Shown piece after piece: positions 40,610 through 49,607 of a DNA stretch of 64,000 nt; position 1 is the first letter of the stretch; every line of letters begins with the position of its first letter. Below the pieces are notes generated by a model. The model was not told the origin of the DNA, did no database searches, and saw only the letters and a program-made list of their open reading frames with translations. The stretch covers positions 1-64,000 of the forward strand of contig CAWGCA010000039.1 in assembly GCA_963820955.1 (NCBI GenBank). The letters run 5' to 3'. The DNA is from CAWGCA01 sp963820955. GTDB lineage: Bacteria; Pseudomonadota; Gammaproteobacteria; Chromatiales; Chromatiaceae. The position numbers and the translations under genes are program-made.

Positions 40610-41158
40610 ATGATGCGTGTACATAAAACAGGATTCACATCCGGCCGCCAGCGCGTTGCGCAATTTGCGCTTTCAATCATATTGGGACTGTTGTTGAGTC
40701 AGGCGGCTGCATGGAGCGGTGAATGGGCAGATGCAGACTTTCCTGCCTGGCAGGTTGTCGGCGATGAGGAACTGAATGCTGTGCGGGGCGGTTTTATGTT
40801 CAGTAACGGGGTGCAGGTGGATATAGGGATCAAGAAGGCTGCATTTATTAATGGTTTCGAAGAGTTCCGAAATAGCTTTAAACAGTTCCGAACATATGCC
40901 AACGTTTCGGAAAGAATGCGGAGCAGGATGTTCGGTGATGCGAATTCTGTGCTGCAGGTGGGGACGGGCAATGCGCTGAGTGCCATGGAAATAACGAGCG
41001 GCTCTACCTTCATACAGAATACACTGGACAATCAATTGCTCGGTAATTTTACTGTGGTGGATGTACGTATAAGGAATCTGGATAGCGCGTTGCGGCAGCT
41101 ACCCGTTTCGGCTTTCCCGGCCATCCGGGATTTTGCCATTCCCGGTCTTACCCGCTGA
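40610..41158 (+). CDS. Exported protein with double-glycine-like motif, candidate C39 substrate
   Basis: 182 residues. The signal region (VAQFALSIILGLLLSQAAAW) is followed by VVGDEELNAVRGGFMFSNGV, a double-glycine leader pattern (EL-x3-RGG at residues 54-61). The rest has VDIGIKKAAFINGFEE, TFIQNTLDNQLLGNFTVVDV. The end resembles small exported proteins found beside C39 peptidases and FapF-like porins. The start could be either of two adjacent ATGs after AAGGAA. No function is proven; a minor fibre component is the inference. Confidence 0.65.
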   Translation: MMRVHKTGFTSGRQRVAQFALSIILGLLLSQAAAWSGEWADADFPAWQVVGDEELNAVRGGFMFSNGVQVDIGIKKAAFINGFEEFRNSFKQFRTYANVSERMRSRMFGDANSVLQVGTGNALSAMEITSGSTFIQNTLDNQLLGNFTVVDVRIRNLDSALRQLPVSAFPAIRDFAIPGLTR

Positions 41159-41544
41159 GCATACTGCAATCTCCGGCATGGGCAAGATGGAAGAACGCGC
41201 CACGGCAAGCGGCCGGAAGATGAGTGCCGCAGCGATGTTTGAGCTTGCCCATACTGACGAGGGCTGCTTTCTTTTAAATAAGGGCAGCTCGAAAAATTAG
41301 AGATGCCCGCGTGGTGCAGGGACACACCAATATTCTCGAGTGCGTAGCGCATGACAATGAAGGCGATCGGCAATCGTGCTTTTCGATCGCCGTATCGAAT
41401 AATTCAACCAAAGGGATGTTTGAAGTATCGATAACATAAAAGGGGCAGGTCATTTTTCCAGCAAGTTGAGATTTCCAACAAGCTGGATTGATCCGTTTAT
41501 GTCCAAAAATCAGGGACAAAATATCCTCTCCGGACGGGTAGAAA
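41159..41544. other. Gene-free spacer with hairpin
   Basis: About 385 bases. The clearest structure is GGCGATCG and CGATCGCC around 41362-41391. It may contain a promoter for the porin gene; no ORF is supported. Confidence 0.4.
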
Positions 41545-42879
41545 ATGGTACAGACTAAAAAGGTGTTGTGGCGGGCAAAAAACCTGTTTTGTTTCACGCT
41601 AGGTTTGCTGCTCGCTCTTCAGGTTGCGCCGACTGCTGCACAGTCTGATGAGTTGGAAGAGCTCAGACGGATGCTGGCCGAGCAGAAAAAGATGCTGGAG
41701 CAACAAAGGCAGCAAATGGAGCAGCGAAGCCGGCAGATGAAGGAGCTTGAACAGCGGCTGGAGCGCCTTACCGGCAAGGAGGTCGGAGCAAAACCAGCGG
41801 CAACGGTTAAAAAAGAACCAGTGCCTTCGAGGCAGGAACAGAAGGTTGCTTCACCCAAAACGGAACAGCCAAAACAGAAATCGGCGCAGACACAACAGGT
41901 GGGCAAGCCGCCGACAGACAACAGGCGGAAGGTGGAGGCGGTGGAGGCCATCGCGAGTATCAGCGACGAGGTCCGGGGCGTGCTCACGCCGAGGGGAAAA
42001 CTGGTGCTGGATCCATCGCTCAAGTATGCGCATAGTTCCAACAACCGGGTGTTTGTCGAAGGCTTCGGGCCGCTCGTGCTTCCGAGTCTGTTCCTGGGGT
42101 TGCTTGATATTCGTGAGGTGGATCGGGACTTGTGGATTGCTTCCCTTGCAGCGCGCTACGGCATAACGAGCCGCATGCAGTTCGAGGTCAAGGTGCCATA
42201 CGTTTGGCGCGAGGACAGTATACGCTCGCGGCCATTTGTGACTAACCTGTTCGGTGACAAGGTTTACGAGGTAGACGGTTCCGGTCTGGGTGATGTCGAG
42301 TTCGCTTTGGACTATCAGTTAAACCGGGGGCTGAATGGCTGGCCCTTCTTTATCGGCGGCGTCAGGGTTTCGGCGCCTACTGGCACGGATCCGTTCGAGG
42401 TCGAGACCGTTGATTTCACGGACGCCAATGGCGACACGATAGAGCGTTTCCCCACTGAATTGGCGACGGGGTCGGGATTCTGGAGTATACAGCCAAGCCT
42501 CACTTTCCTCTTTCCAACGGATCCGGCGGTGTTTTTTGGTACCCTGAGCTACACCTGGAGTATCGAGGATGACTTTGGCAATGATGTTGGGGAAATCGAT
42601 CCGGGAGATACTATCGGTTTGAGCGGTGGGATGGGATTCGGCATCAATGAGCGTTCGTCGTTCAGTCTCGGCTTCTCCTACAAGCACGTGGACGAAACCA
42701 CTCAGAACGGCAACAATCTGAAGGGTTCCGATCTTGATATCGGCGAGGTCTCCTTGGGATATTCTTATCGGCTGAGCCGCAATACAAATTTGAATCTATC
42801 CGTAGGTGTCGGCGCCACGGAGGATGCACAGGATTTTCAATTGACAGTGCGCTTACCCACCACATTCGGGCTATTCTAG
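41545..42879 (+). CDS. FapF-like coiled-coil plus beta-barrel outer-membrane protein
   Basis: 444 residues. Signal peptide (FTLGLLLALQVAPTAAQ); residues about 30-75 form a coiled coil (LRRMLAEQKKMLEQQRQQME). A Pro/Lys/Gln linker follows, then from about residue 150 alternating amphipathic strands of a 12-14-stranded barrel (MQFEVKVPYVWRED, GFGINERSSFSLGFSYKHVD), ending in LTVRLPTTFGLF with the terminal Phe needed for Bam insertion. A trimerising coiled coil before a barrel is the FapF arrangement for secreting amyloid subunits. It is probably the export pore for the proteins encoded upstream. Confidence 0.72.
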   Translation: MVQTKKVLWRAKNLFCFTLGLLLALQVAPTAAQSDELEELRRMLAEQKKMLEQQRQQMEQRSRQMKELEQRLERLTGKEVGAKPAATVKKEPVPSRQEQKVASPKTEQPKQKSAQTQQVGKPPTDNRRKVEAVEAIASISDEVRGVLTPRGKLVLDPSLKYAHSSNNRVFVEGFGPLVLPSLFLGLLDIREVDRDLWIASLAARYGITSRMQFEVKVPYVWREDSIRSRPFVTNLFGDKVYEVDGSGLGDVEFALDYQLNRGLNGWPFFIGGVRVSAPTGTDPFEVETVDFTDANGDTIERFPTELATGSGFWSIQPSLTFLFPTDPAVFFGTLSYTWSIEDDFGNDVGEIDPGDTIGLSGGMGFGINERSSFSLGFSYKHVDETTQNGNNLKGSDLDIGEVSLGYSYRLSRNTNLNLSVGVGATEDAQDFQLTVRLPTTFGLF

Positions 42880-42947
42880 TCGTACAGGCCTTATCGTCAC
42901 CAGGCTGGATGAATTGATCGCAAGAGCTTGCTCAGCAGGAGAGCAGA

Positions 42948-43229
42948 ATGATGTTATTCAGGATAGGTATGCTGGTTATTCTGGTGTCTGTATTGTCGGC
43001 GTGCAGTACCGCCCCGTCGGATGGGTCCGGTCAGAACCCCTTTGAGTATTGCAGTTCCCAGGGCATCAATGATGGCACCGAGGAATACAATAACTGTGTA
43101 GGCGAATATATCCATAAATACTGCACAGAGCAGGGCGCCGAATCGGGCACAGAGGAATACCGGAAGTGTGGTTCAAGTTTGCGCGAAGCCACTTTTCTCC
43201 GTGATCAGATGCAGATCAGGGGGTATTGA
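42948..43229 (+). CDS. Small lipoprotein with internal duplication
   Basis: 93 residues; MLVILVSVLSAC is a lipobox with the lipidated Cys at about residue 19. The mature part contains two copies of a 22-residue unit: FEYCSSQGINDGTEEYNNC and HKYCTEQGAESGTEEYRKC, each with two cysteines. It lies about 70 bases after the porin gene and may belong to the same envelope locus. Function unknown. Confidence 0.7.
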   Translation: MMLFRIGMLVILVSVLSACSTAPSDGSGQNPFEYCSSQGINDGTEEYNNCVGEYIHKYCTEQGAESGTEEYRKCGSSLREATFLRDQMQIRGY

Positions 43230-43299
43230 ATTACGCCTAGAGGGGCAGCTGGCTGTTCTGTCTACTGAAAATGCATTAACAGGCCAAAGGGAACAGAGA

Positions 43300-43575
43300 T
43301 TAAAAATATAAGAGAAAGCGGCATTTCTTTTTGATTTTTTCGATCAGCTTCCGATACCCCTCGACCAGCCGTTTGGGCCGTTTCCTGTGTTTTCGGGTGA
43401 TCTTTTGAAACTTCTTCTCGTAAGACTTGGCTTTTATTTTTTTATTTCCGTCTGAAGGGCATGTTACCTGTTCCTTCAGTCTCTTCTGGCGGAGTGCCTC
43501 GATCAGTTCCCGGTCGCGCTTGGCAAAGTAGATATCCTCTTCGGCCATACCCTTGAGTTTCAGTTTTTCCATCAA
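43300..43575 (-). CDS. Small basic protein, unknown
   Basis: 91 residues, starting MEKLKLKGMAEEDIYFAKRD (the second Met seems right) with a conserved-looking RELIEALRQKRLKEQ helix, then very Lys/Arg-rich helices to the end. The composition suggests nucleic-acid binding. I do not recognise the family. It is convergent with the lipoprotein gene and 55 bases from the SprT-like gene on the same strand, so the two may be one transcript. Confidence 0.5.
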   Translation of the reverse strand: MMEKLKLKGMAEEDIYFAKRDRELIEALRQKRLKEQVTCPSDGNKKIKAKSYEKKFQKITRKHRKRPKRLVEGYRKLIEKIKKKCRFLLYF

Positions 43576-43630
43576 CGGGTGGAGATCTTATCGGTCGAAG
43601 TCTGTCCCGAGTACTGCATAGTCCCTTGCT

Positions 43631-44155
43631 CTATGCCCGCCGGCGGGAGGCGGTGGAGTTGAACCTGACCGGTTGACCGCAACTTCGGCAACAATAGATC
43701 TGTCCCGTTCGTATCCGATTATGGCGGATACTGGTGAGCGTGTGTTCTGAACAGTCGCATCGATAGTTGAACAGCCGCAGTCGCCGGGCCATCGCGCGGC
43801 TGGTGTCATACTGGTGGCAGCGTCTTCCTTCGGCACCGAAAAAATGCATCACGCTTTTCCACTCCATACCATGAGGGCTGATCAGGGGACCAAAGAGTGC
43901 TCGGGCCACCACGTGGGCTACTTCGTGCGGCACCGTCTGGGCCAGGAAGGTTTCACGGTTTTCGCAAAGCAAAAGGCTATTGTATCGGATGATCGGTTTA
44001 CCCGCCTCAGGGAAACGAACCACACCGGCGGACTTTCCCCGCAGGTTGAATTCTATTTCCACTTCCGGCAGCGCTATCCCGTAGTGGCGCCTGGCCTGAT
44101 TGAACAGTTTCTGGGTTTTGGATCTGGCCAGACTAAAAATAGCTTTGTCACTCAT
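43631..44155 (-). CDS. SprT-like zinc metalloprotease
   Basis: 174 residues. The HEVAH motif (AQTVPHEVAHVVARALFG) binds zinc, with a further His in SPHGMEWKSVMHFFGA. The C-terminal zinc ribbon is seen as YRCDCSEHTLTSI and YCCRSCGQPVRF. SprT/SprTN-type proteins are linked to processing of protein adducts; bacterial members are mostly untested. The frame looks complete. Confidence 0.85.
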   Translation of the reverse strand: MSDKAIFSLARSKTQKLFNQARRHYGIALPEVEIEFNLRGKSAGVVRFPEAGKPIIRYNSLLLCENRETFLAQTVPHEVAHVVARALFGPLISPHGMEWKSVMHFFGAEGRRCHQYDTSRAMARRLRLFNYRCDCSEHTLTSIRHNRIRTGQIYCCRSCGQPVRFNSTASRRRA

Positions 44156-44606
44156 GGGCTGAGATTGTCCGGGTCAGATAGCAGATCCAGCTGGCCCAGA
44201 TTGGCCAGTCCCCGGGATCGACACGGAAGTAGCAATGGAAAGGGAATAACTTATCGGGCAGCCAACAGCGGCCCCGGAGATCGAATTCGGTAACATGCTT
44301 CTAATGTGCTTTCTCACAGCCAATATAAGTTGAGGAATAAAGTGAACAAAATAGTTTTTCTTAAGGATAGTAGAGACTTTTTTAGTAGTCGAGGAAGGAA
44401 GGTAAAAAATTTTAGGCCCTAAGAATCAGGTGTTGACAGCGATTAGCCCAGACTTTCGAGACTTGAACCGGACTTATTTCTGTCTGGAGAACTGCCAGAT
44501 CCGTTCTACACTTGTCCTGCAATTCTTCCGTGTATTTAGTTTTATTCCAGCTCCACCGTCTGTCCCGACGCTGGCAGTGAGAAAAAAGTTAGGCTGCAGA
44601 AATACC
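44156..44606. other. Gene-free region
   Basis: About 450 bases between two reverse-strand genes. The right part (44300-44420) is AT-rich. The promoter of the SprT-like gene should lie at its left end and the end of the S1-domain transcript at its right. No gene or clear repeat is seen. Confidence 0.4.
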
Positions 44607-45812
44607 CTATTTTTTCTTTTCCATACTCTCCCTGAGCAGATCGCCCAAGGTCCCAAAGCTTTGCTTGGGCTCCTGGTACTGGCGGAATTCGTTGGTTTCA
44701 ATGCTCTTCATATCGGCCTGTTGGTCGGTCTTCAGCGACAGTCCAACGCGGCGTTTCTCCTTGTCGACACTGAGCACCCTTACTTCAACCTGGTCTCCGA
44801 CATTCAGGATTTCGTGTGGATGGCTCACGCGGCGGTCCGAACCAAGTTCGCTGACATGAACCATGCCCTCGATCCCTGGTGCGAGTTCTACGAAGGCGCC
44901 GAACGGCTGCAGACGGGTAACGGTTCCCTTGACCCTGGAATCAACCGGGAACTGCTGGTCAACATCCTGCCAGGGATCTGGACTGAGCGCACGGATCGAC
45001 AGCGCTATTTTTTCGGGGTGCCTGGGATTGTCGGTCTTTTCAATACGCAGCACCGCAACCTCCACCTGTTGTCCCACGGACAGCACCTCTTGCGGGTGCT
45101 TCACACGCCCTAACGCCAGTTCGCTGATATGCACCATTCCCTCGACTCCGCCAAGGTCGATGAAGGCGCCAAACTCCTTGAGGGAGGTAACGGTGCCCGG
45201 CAGTACCGCGCCGACTTCGAGTTGGGTCCGCGTTGCTTCCGCCAGGGTTGCCTGCTCCTCTTCGAGCAGGGCACGGCGGGACAACACCAGATTAGTGTGT
45301 CTGCCGCCCTCAAAGCGCGTGACGTAGAAGGAAAGATGCTGGCCGACGAATGATTCCATCTCTTCGATAAAACGCAGATCGAGCTGGGAAGCGGGGCAGA
45401 ATCCCCGGATCCCGGCGATCTGCACCTCGACGCCTCCCTTGGTAACCCCGGAGACCAGCCCTTCCACCGGGAGATGGAGTTGGAAGGCCTGCTCGAGTTC
45501 GGCGCCACCATGCATGCGGCGGCCATGTTTGCTGCCGAGCAGCAAGGTCCCGGTCTGCTCGTCTCTGTTGGTGACGATGGCTTCGATGGGGTCGCCGATG
45601 TTCAGGGTCAGGTTGCCCTCGGCATCAGTCAATCCCTCGATCTCGATGGCTCCCTCAGTCTTGCCGCCCAGGTCTACCAGGATATGGTCGCGTCCGATCG
45701 ATACGACTTTACCACGGACCTTTTCACCGACCTTTGGATCATTCCGGCTGGAGCCTGGGTGTTCCTGCTCAAACTGGTTGAGGAGGCTTTCGAAATTTTC
45801 TTTATCCGTCAT
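44607..45812 (-). CDS. S1-domain RNA-binding protein (RpsA-like)
   Basis: 401 residues with four S1 domains: about 27-95 (VRGKVVSIGRDHILVDLGGK), 112-180 (VEGLVSGVTKGGVEVQIAG), 200-270 (LPGTVTSLKEFGAFIDLGGV) and 290-360 (VKGTVTRLQPFGAFVELAPG). E. coli RpsA has six, so this is a shorter relative that probably associates with RNA or ribosomes but is not the main S1. The tail QSFGTLGDLLRESMEKKK is common in such four-domain proteins. Monocistronic and divergent from the next gene. Confidence 0.85.
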   Translation of the reverse strand: MTDKENFESLLNQFEQEHPGSSRNDPKVGEKVRGKVVSIGRDHILVDLGGKTEGAIEIEGLTDAEGNLTLNIGDPIEAIVTNRDEQTGTLLLGSKHGRRMHGGAELEQAFQLHLPVEGLVSGVTKGGVEVQIAGIRGFCPASQLDLRFIEEMESFVGQHLSFYVTRFEGGRHTNLVLSRRALLEEEQATLAEATRTQLEVGAVLPGTVTSLKEFGAFIDLGGVEGMVHISELALGRVKHPQEVLSVGQQVEVAVLRIEKTDNPRHPEKIALSIRALSPDPWQDVDQQFPVDSRVKGTVTRLQPFGAFVELAPGIEGMVHVSELGSDRRVSHPHEILNVGDQVEVRVLSVDKEKRRVGLSLKTDQQADMKSIETNEFRQYQEPKQSFGTLGDLLRESMEKKK

Positions 45813-46147
45813 AGTGGCCTTAGTTTACCGGACAAGGCCCTGGTAGTGAATCGGAGACGACAACCGGTGAATGAGTTCAGCGGCTCGATGGCAGTTCGAT
45901 GGTTTTATCGTTTGCTGCGGGGGGAGGGCAGTTGCTATTGGCCGGGCCGCATCGATGTAATTTGCGCGTAGCCCCAAACTGAAGACAGCACAAGATGCGA
46001 TAGCTGAATCGGACCGGAACTGGTACAGGGTTCTTACCGTAAATCTGAGTTATCATTAGCGCATCGCTAAGCGGGTATGTTCTATGCGTATCCGCTTCGC
46101 GTTTAAGACAGGTTCTGTTATTTGAAGAAGGTTTGATCCCTGAAAAT
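45813..46147. other. Divergent intergenic region
   Basis: About 330 bases between the S1-domain and protoporphyrinogen oxidase genes. It must hold both promoters. TAGCGCATCGCTA-like short dyads near 46060 are visible; nothing else is supported. Confidence 0.4.
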
Positions 46148-47488
46148 ATGACTGATTTTGCGATCATTGGCGCCGGCATCTCCGGTCTTTCCGTTGCCTG
46201 GTTCCTGCAGCAGCGAGGGCATTCGGTACAGCTTTTCGAGGCTGCCGACCAGGTGGGAGGCAGTATTCGCTCTTTTGAGACTGCGGGTTTCCTGCTGGAG
46301 GCGGGACCCAACTCCACTCTGGAGAACACCGATGCCCTGGGCGAGCTGATTGCCGGGGTGGGTCTGGATCAGCAGTTGCGTGAGGCCAATCCCGCGGCCA
46401 AGCGGCGCTATATCCTGAAACAGGGAGAGCTGCTGCCGCTGCCCGGTGATCCGCTGGCGTTTCTCAAAACCCGGCTGTTTTCCGGTCGGGGCAAACTGCG
46501 CCTGCTGGCGGAACCCTTCATTGGCCGGGCCAAGGGCCGCGAAGAGTCGATCGCCGACTTCGTGCGTCGGCGTCTGGGCAGTGAGTTTCTGGATTGGGCC
46601 ATCGATCCCTTTATTTCAGGTGTCTACGCGGGTGACCCGGAGCAGCTCTCCGTGCAGGCTGCCACGCGCAAGATCTATGCCCTGGAGGCGGAGTATCGTT
46701 CCCTGTTTATCGGTGCCGTCCGCCGGATGCTTCAGGGACGCAGATCCGGGCCGGCCCCCTCCGGGCGCATGATCAATTTTGCCAAGGGTATGCAGACCTT
46801 CCCACTGGCCGTGGCTGCCAGCCTGGGGGAGGCGGTTGTAACCGGTTCCCCGGTCAGCGCCTTGGAAAGGGACGCCAGGGGCTGGCAGATTCGGATCGAG
46901 GGGCGTACCGACCCTTTCAACGCGCGACAGGTCGTGCTGGCGGCCCCCGCTTACCGGACAGCCGAACTCCTGGAGCCGTTGCTGCCCGAAGTGGCTGAGG
47001 AATTGCGCAGTATCGAGTATCCGCCGGTGGCGTCGGTCGCCATGGGATTTCGGCGCGATCAGATCAGACACCCCCTGGACGGATTCGGTTTTCTGATCCC
47101 GCGCCGGGAGGGGCGGGAAACACTGGGAACACTCTTCTCTTCCACCTTGTTTCCCGGCCGTGCACCCGATGACCATGTGCTCCTTACCTCGTTCATCGGT
47201 GGGGCCCGTAATCCGGGCATTGCTGACATGGAGCATGTGGTTCTGATCGATAAAGTGCTCGCCGATATCACACCTCTACTTGGAATACACGGTGTACCCT
47301 CACTCCAGAAAGTAAGCTACTGGGCCAGGGCCATACCCCAGTATCGACTCGGTTACAATGAGCTGCTGGGGAGAGTCAGGGAAGGCCTTGCTCAACAACC
47401 GGGCCTGCACGTCCGCGCCAACTGGCTGGATGGCATCTCCCTGTCGGACTGCGTCCGCAACGGCCGGGCATTCGCTCGCAGCGTTTGA
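46148..47488 (+). CDS. hemY: Oxygen-dependent protoporphyrinogen oxidase
   Basis: 446 residues from the ATG of MTDFAIIGAGISGLSVAWFL, an N-terminal FAD-binding Rossmann motif with the second glycine set DQVGGSIRSF and GPNSTLEN. FVRRRLGSEFLDWAIDPFIS and GVYAGDPEQLS are diagnostic for HemY-type PPOX, which oxidises protoporphyrinogen IX in the last but one step of haem synthesis. A TTG start 15 bases earlier follows AAGAAGG and is an alternative. The next gene starts four bases after the stop, so the two may be co-transcribed by chance. Confidence 0.87.
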   Translation: MTDFAIIGAGISGLSVAWFLQQRGHSVQLFEAADQVGGSIRSFETAGFLLEAGPNSTLENTDALGELIAGVGLDQQLREANPAAKRRYILKQGELLPLPGDPLAFLKTRLFSGRGKLRLLAEPFIGRAKGREESIADFVRRRLGSEFLDWAIDPFISGVYAGDPEQLSVQAATRKIYALEAEYRSLFIGAVRRMLQGRRSGPAPSGRMINFAKGMQTFPLAVAASLGEAVVTGSPVSALERDARGWQIRIEGRTDPFNARQVVLAAPAYRTAELLEPLLPEVAEELRSIEYPPVASVAMGFRRDQIRHPLDGFGFLIPRREGRETLGTLFSSTLFPGRAPDDHVLLTSFIGGARNPGIADMEHVVLIDKVLADITPLLGIHGVPSLQKVSYWARAIPQYRLGYNELLGRVREGLAQQPGLHVRANWLDGISLSDCVRNGRAFARSV

Positions 47489-47491
47489 CCG

Positions 47492-49270
47492 ATGGAGGTC
47501 ATGGGCTGGGATAGCTGGTTCAGCCTGGGTATCGTCGCCTTCTGTTTCGGTATGCTGGCGTTTACCCGGGTGTCGCCGGATATAGTGACCTCTGGGGGAT
47601 TGACCCTGCTGCTGGTACTGGGTGTTCTGACCCCCCAGGAGGCCCTGGCCGGCTTCGCCAACGAGGGTATGCTGACGGTGGCCGTTCTCTATGTGGTCGT
47701 CACCGGGCTGACTGAGACCGGCGCCGTCGGCTGGATCGTCCAGACCCTGCTGGGACGACCACGTTCGGACACTCATGCCCAGGTCAAACTGATGCTGCCG
47801 GTGGCAGCTCTCAGCGCCTTTCTCAATAACACACCGGTGGTGGCTATCTTTATCCCGGCGGTCCAGGACTGGAGCCGTCGCCATCGCCTGATGCTCTCCC
47901 GTCTACTGATTCCGCTCAGCTTTGCCAGCATTGCCGGGGGCACCTGCACCCTGATCGGCACCAGCACCAACCTGGTAGTAAACGGCCTGCTGACGACAGA
48001 GACCGATAATCCCGGGCTGGGAATGTTCGACCTGCTTTGGATCGGGTTGCCGGTGGTGGTGACAGTGTTCTTGTTTCTCCTCCTTTTTGGTCGCTGGCTG
48101 TTGCCCGCCCGAGCCCCGATGCTGGAAGACCTGGAGGATGTGCGTTCCTATACCGTCGAGATGCTGGTCGAAGATGGCAGCCCGCTGGTGGGCAAGCGCA
48201 TCGATGAGGCAGAGTTGCGTCAGTTGCCGGGGCTTTATCTGGTGGAGATCGACCGGGCGGGTCAAATCCTGCCAGCGGTCTCTCCCCGGGAACGCCTCCA
48301 GGGGAAGGATCGGCTGGTGTTTGTCGGTCTGCGTGATTCGGTGGTGGACCTGCAGAAGATACGTGGCCTGACACCTGCCACCAATCAGTTATTCAAGCTG
48401 GGTCAGGCACGCCAGGAGCGCTGCTTTCTGGAAGCGGTGGTCTCCAACAGCAATCCCCTGGTCGGCAAGTCAGTGCGCGCGGGACGTTTCCGCAGCCGTT
48501 ACAACGCGGTCATTATTGCGCTGGCCCGAAACGGGGAACGGCTGAACCGGAAGATTGGCGACATTGTGCTGCGGCCGGGTGACACCCTGCTGCTGGAGAG
48601 CAGACCGGCCTTTCTGGATCAACAGCGCAACTCCCGGGACTTTTTTCTGGTGAGCCGGATTGGCGATTCCCATCCGCTCAATCACGAGCGTGCCTTGATC
48701 GCGTTATCCATTACCGCGGCCATGGTGCTGTCAGTCGCGTTCGGTTGGCTGAGCATGCTCAAGGCGGGATTGCTGGCGGCGGGACTGATGATCATCACCC
48801 GCTGCACCGATGGTCGCATCGCGCGCCAGGCCCCGGATTGGCAAGTGCTGGTGGTGATTGCCACCTCCTTCGGCATAGGCGCCGCCCTGCAGAAGACCGG
48901 ATCAGCCGCGTTTTTGGCACAGACACTCATCGCCATGGCCCAGGGTGAGCCCTGGCTGACTCTTGCGCTGGTGTTTCTGGTGACGGCGTTGTTTACCGCG
49001 TTGGCCAGTAACAATGTGGCAGCCGTGCTTATGTTTCCTATCGCATTGGCGGCGGCGCAGGAGATGCAGGTCAGTCTGCTGCCATTCGTCATCACCATTA
49101 TGGTGGCCGCCTCGGCAAGTTTCGCTACACCCATTGGCTACCAGACCAATCTGATGGTCTTCAATGCCGGCGGTTACCGTTTCTCGGACTTTCTGCGGGT
49201 GGGGCTGCCGCTCACCCTACTGGTTGGGGTGGTGACCGTGTTCCTGGTTCCGTTGGCCTGGGAATTCTGA
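47492..49270 (+). CDS. SLC13/DASS-type transporter with two TrkA-C domains
   Basis: 592 residues. Two halves of membrane helices enclose a cytosolic part (about residues 205-400) with two TrkA-C domains (RSYTVEMLVEDGSPLVGKRI, ERCFLEAVVSNSNPLVGKSV). LNNTPVVAIFIPAVQDWSRR and GTCTLIGTSTNLVVNG in the first half and ASNNVAAVLMFPIALAAA and SASFATPIGYQTNLMVFNAG in the second are the SNT substrate/Na motifs of the DASS family. Likely a Na-coupled anion (sulfate or dicarboxylate) permease; the substrate cannot be read. Sulfate would suit a sulfur oxidiser, but that is an inference. Confidence 0.85.
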   Translation: MEVMGWDSWFSLGIVAFCFGMLAFTRVSPDIVTSGGLTLLLVLGVLTPQEALAGFANEGMLTVAVLYVVVTGLTETGAVGWIVQTLLGRPRSDTHAQVKLMLPVAALSAFLNNTPVVAIFIPAVQDWSRRHRLMLSRLLIPLSFASIAGGTCTLIGTSTNLVVNGLLTTETDNPGLGMFDLLWIGLPVVVTVFLFLLLFGRWLLPARAPMLEDLEDVRSYTVEMLVEDGSPLVGKRIDEAELRQLPGLYLVEIDRAGQILPAVSPRERLQGKDRLVFVGLRDSVVDLQKIRGLTPATNQLFKLGQARQERCFLEAVVSNSNPLVGKSVRAGRFRSRYNAVIIALARNGERLNRKIGDIVLRPGDTLLLESRPAFLDQQRNSRDFFLVSRIGDSHPLNHERALIALSITAAMVLSVAFGWLSMLKAGLLAAGLMIITRCTDGRIARQAPDWQVLVVIATSFGIGAALQKTGSAAFLAQTLIAMAQGEPWLTLALVFLVTALFTALASNNVAAVLMFPIALAAAQEMQVSLLPFVITIMVAASASFATPIGYQTNLMVFNAGGYRFSDFLRVGLPLTLLVGVVTVFLVPLAWEF

Positions 49271-49422
49271 GAGCGCTTTCTGTAATAGCGCAGCGGCGGG
49301 GTCCGGGGCAAGGCGAGGTTGACCCATCCATGGCCGGACCGCATAATCCACAGATTGTATTAGGGCCTGTCAACACTGCGCGGATCTCTCCGCCCCCGGC
49401 CGGCCGGGGTGCATTCTGTTAT

Positions 49423-49534
49423 GGTGGCCCGTATCGGTCCCCTCGCAACGAAAAACTGTGAACCCGGTCAGGCCCGGAAGGGAGCAGCCGCAGCAGTGGT
49501 CTCGTGTGCCGGGGTGTGGCTGGTATGGGCCACC
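49423..49534 (+). ncRNA. ffs: 4.5S (SRP) RNA
   Basis: The ends GGTGGCCC and GGGCCACC pair. The apical domain has the invariant GGTCAGGCCCGGAAGGGAGC with AGCAGCC, the Ffh-binding site, and the lower strand GTGTGCCGGGGTGTGGC. It corresponds in length (112 bases) and position (just before dnaX) to gammaproteobacterial 4.5S RNA. The RNA works with Ffh in co-translational targeting of membrane proteins. Confidence 0.95.
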
Positions 49535-49552
49535 TCCTTTTGGAGGTGTTTC
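49531..49552 (+). terminator. Terminator of the SRP RNA
   Basis: CACCTCC-TTTT-GGAGGTG followed by TTTCC. The hairpin overlaps the last bases of the mature RNA and fits a factor-independent terminator. Confidence 0.75.
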
Positions 49553-49607
49553 CAAAGGGGGTTAGAATGACTGCCTGCCAACTTTGGAAAGGCTTTTTCT
49601 GCCGATT

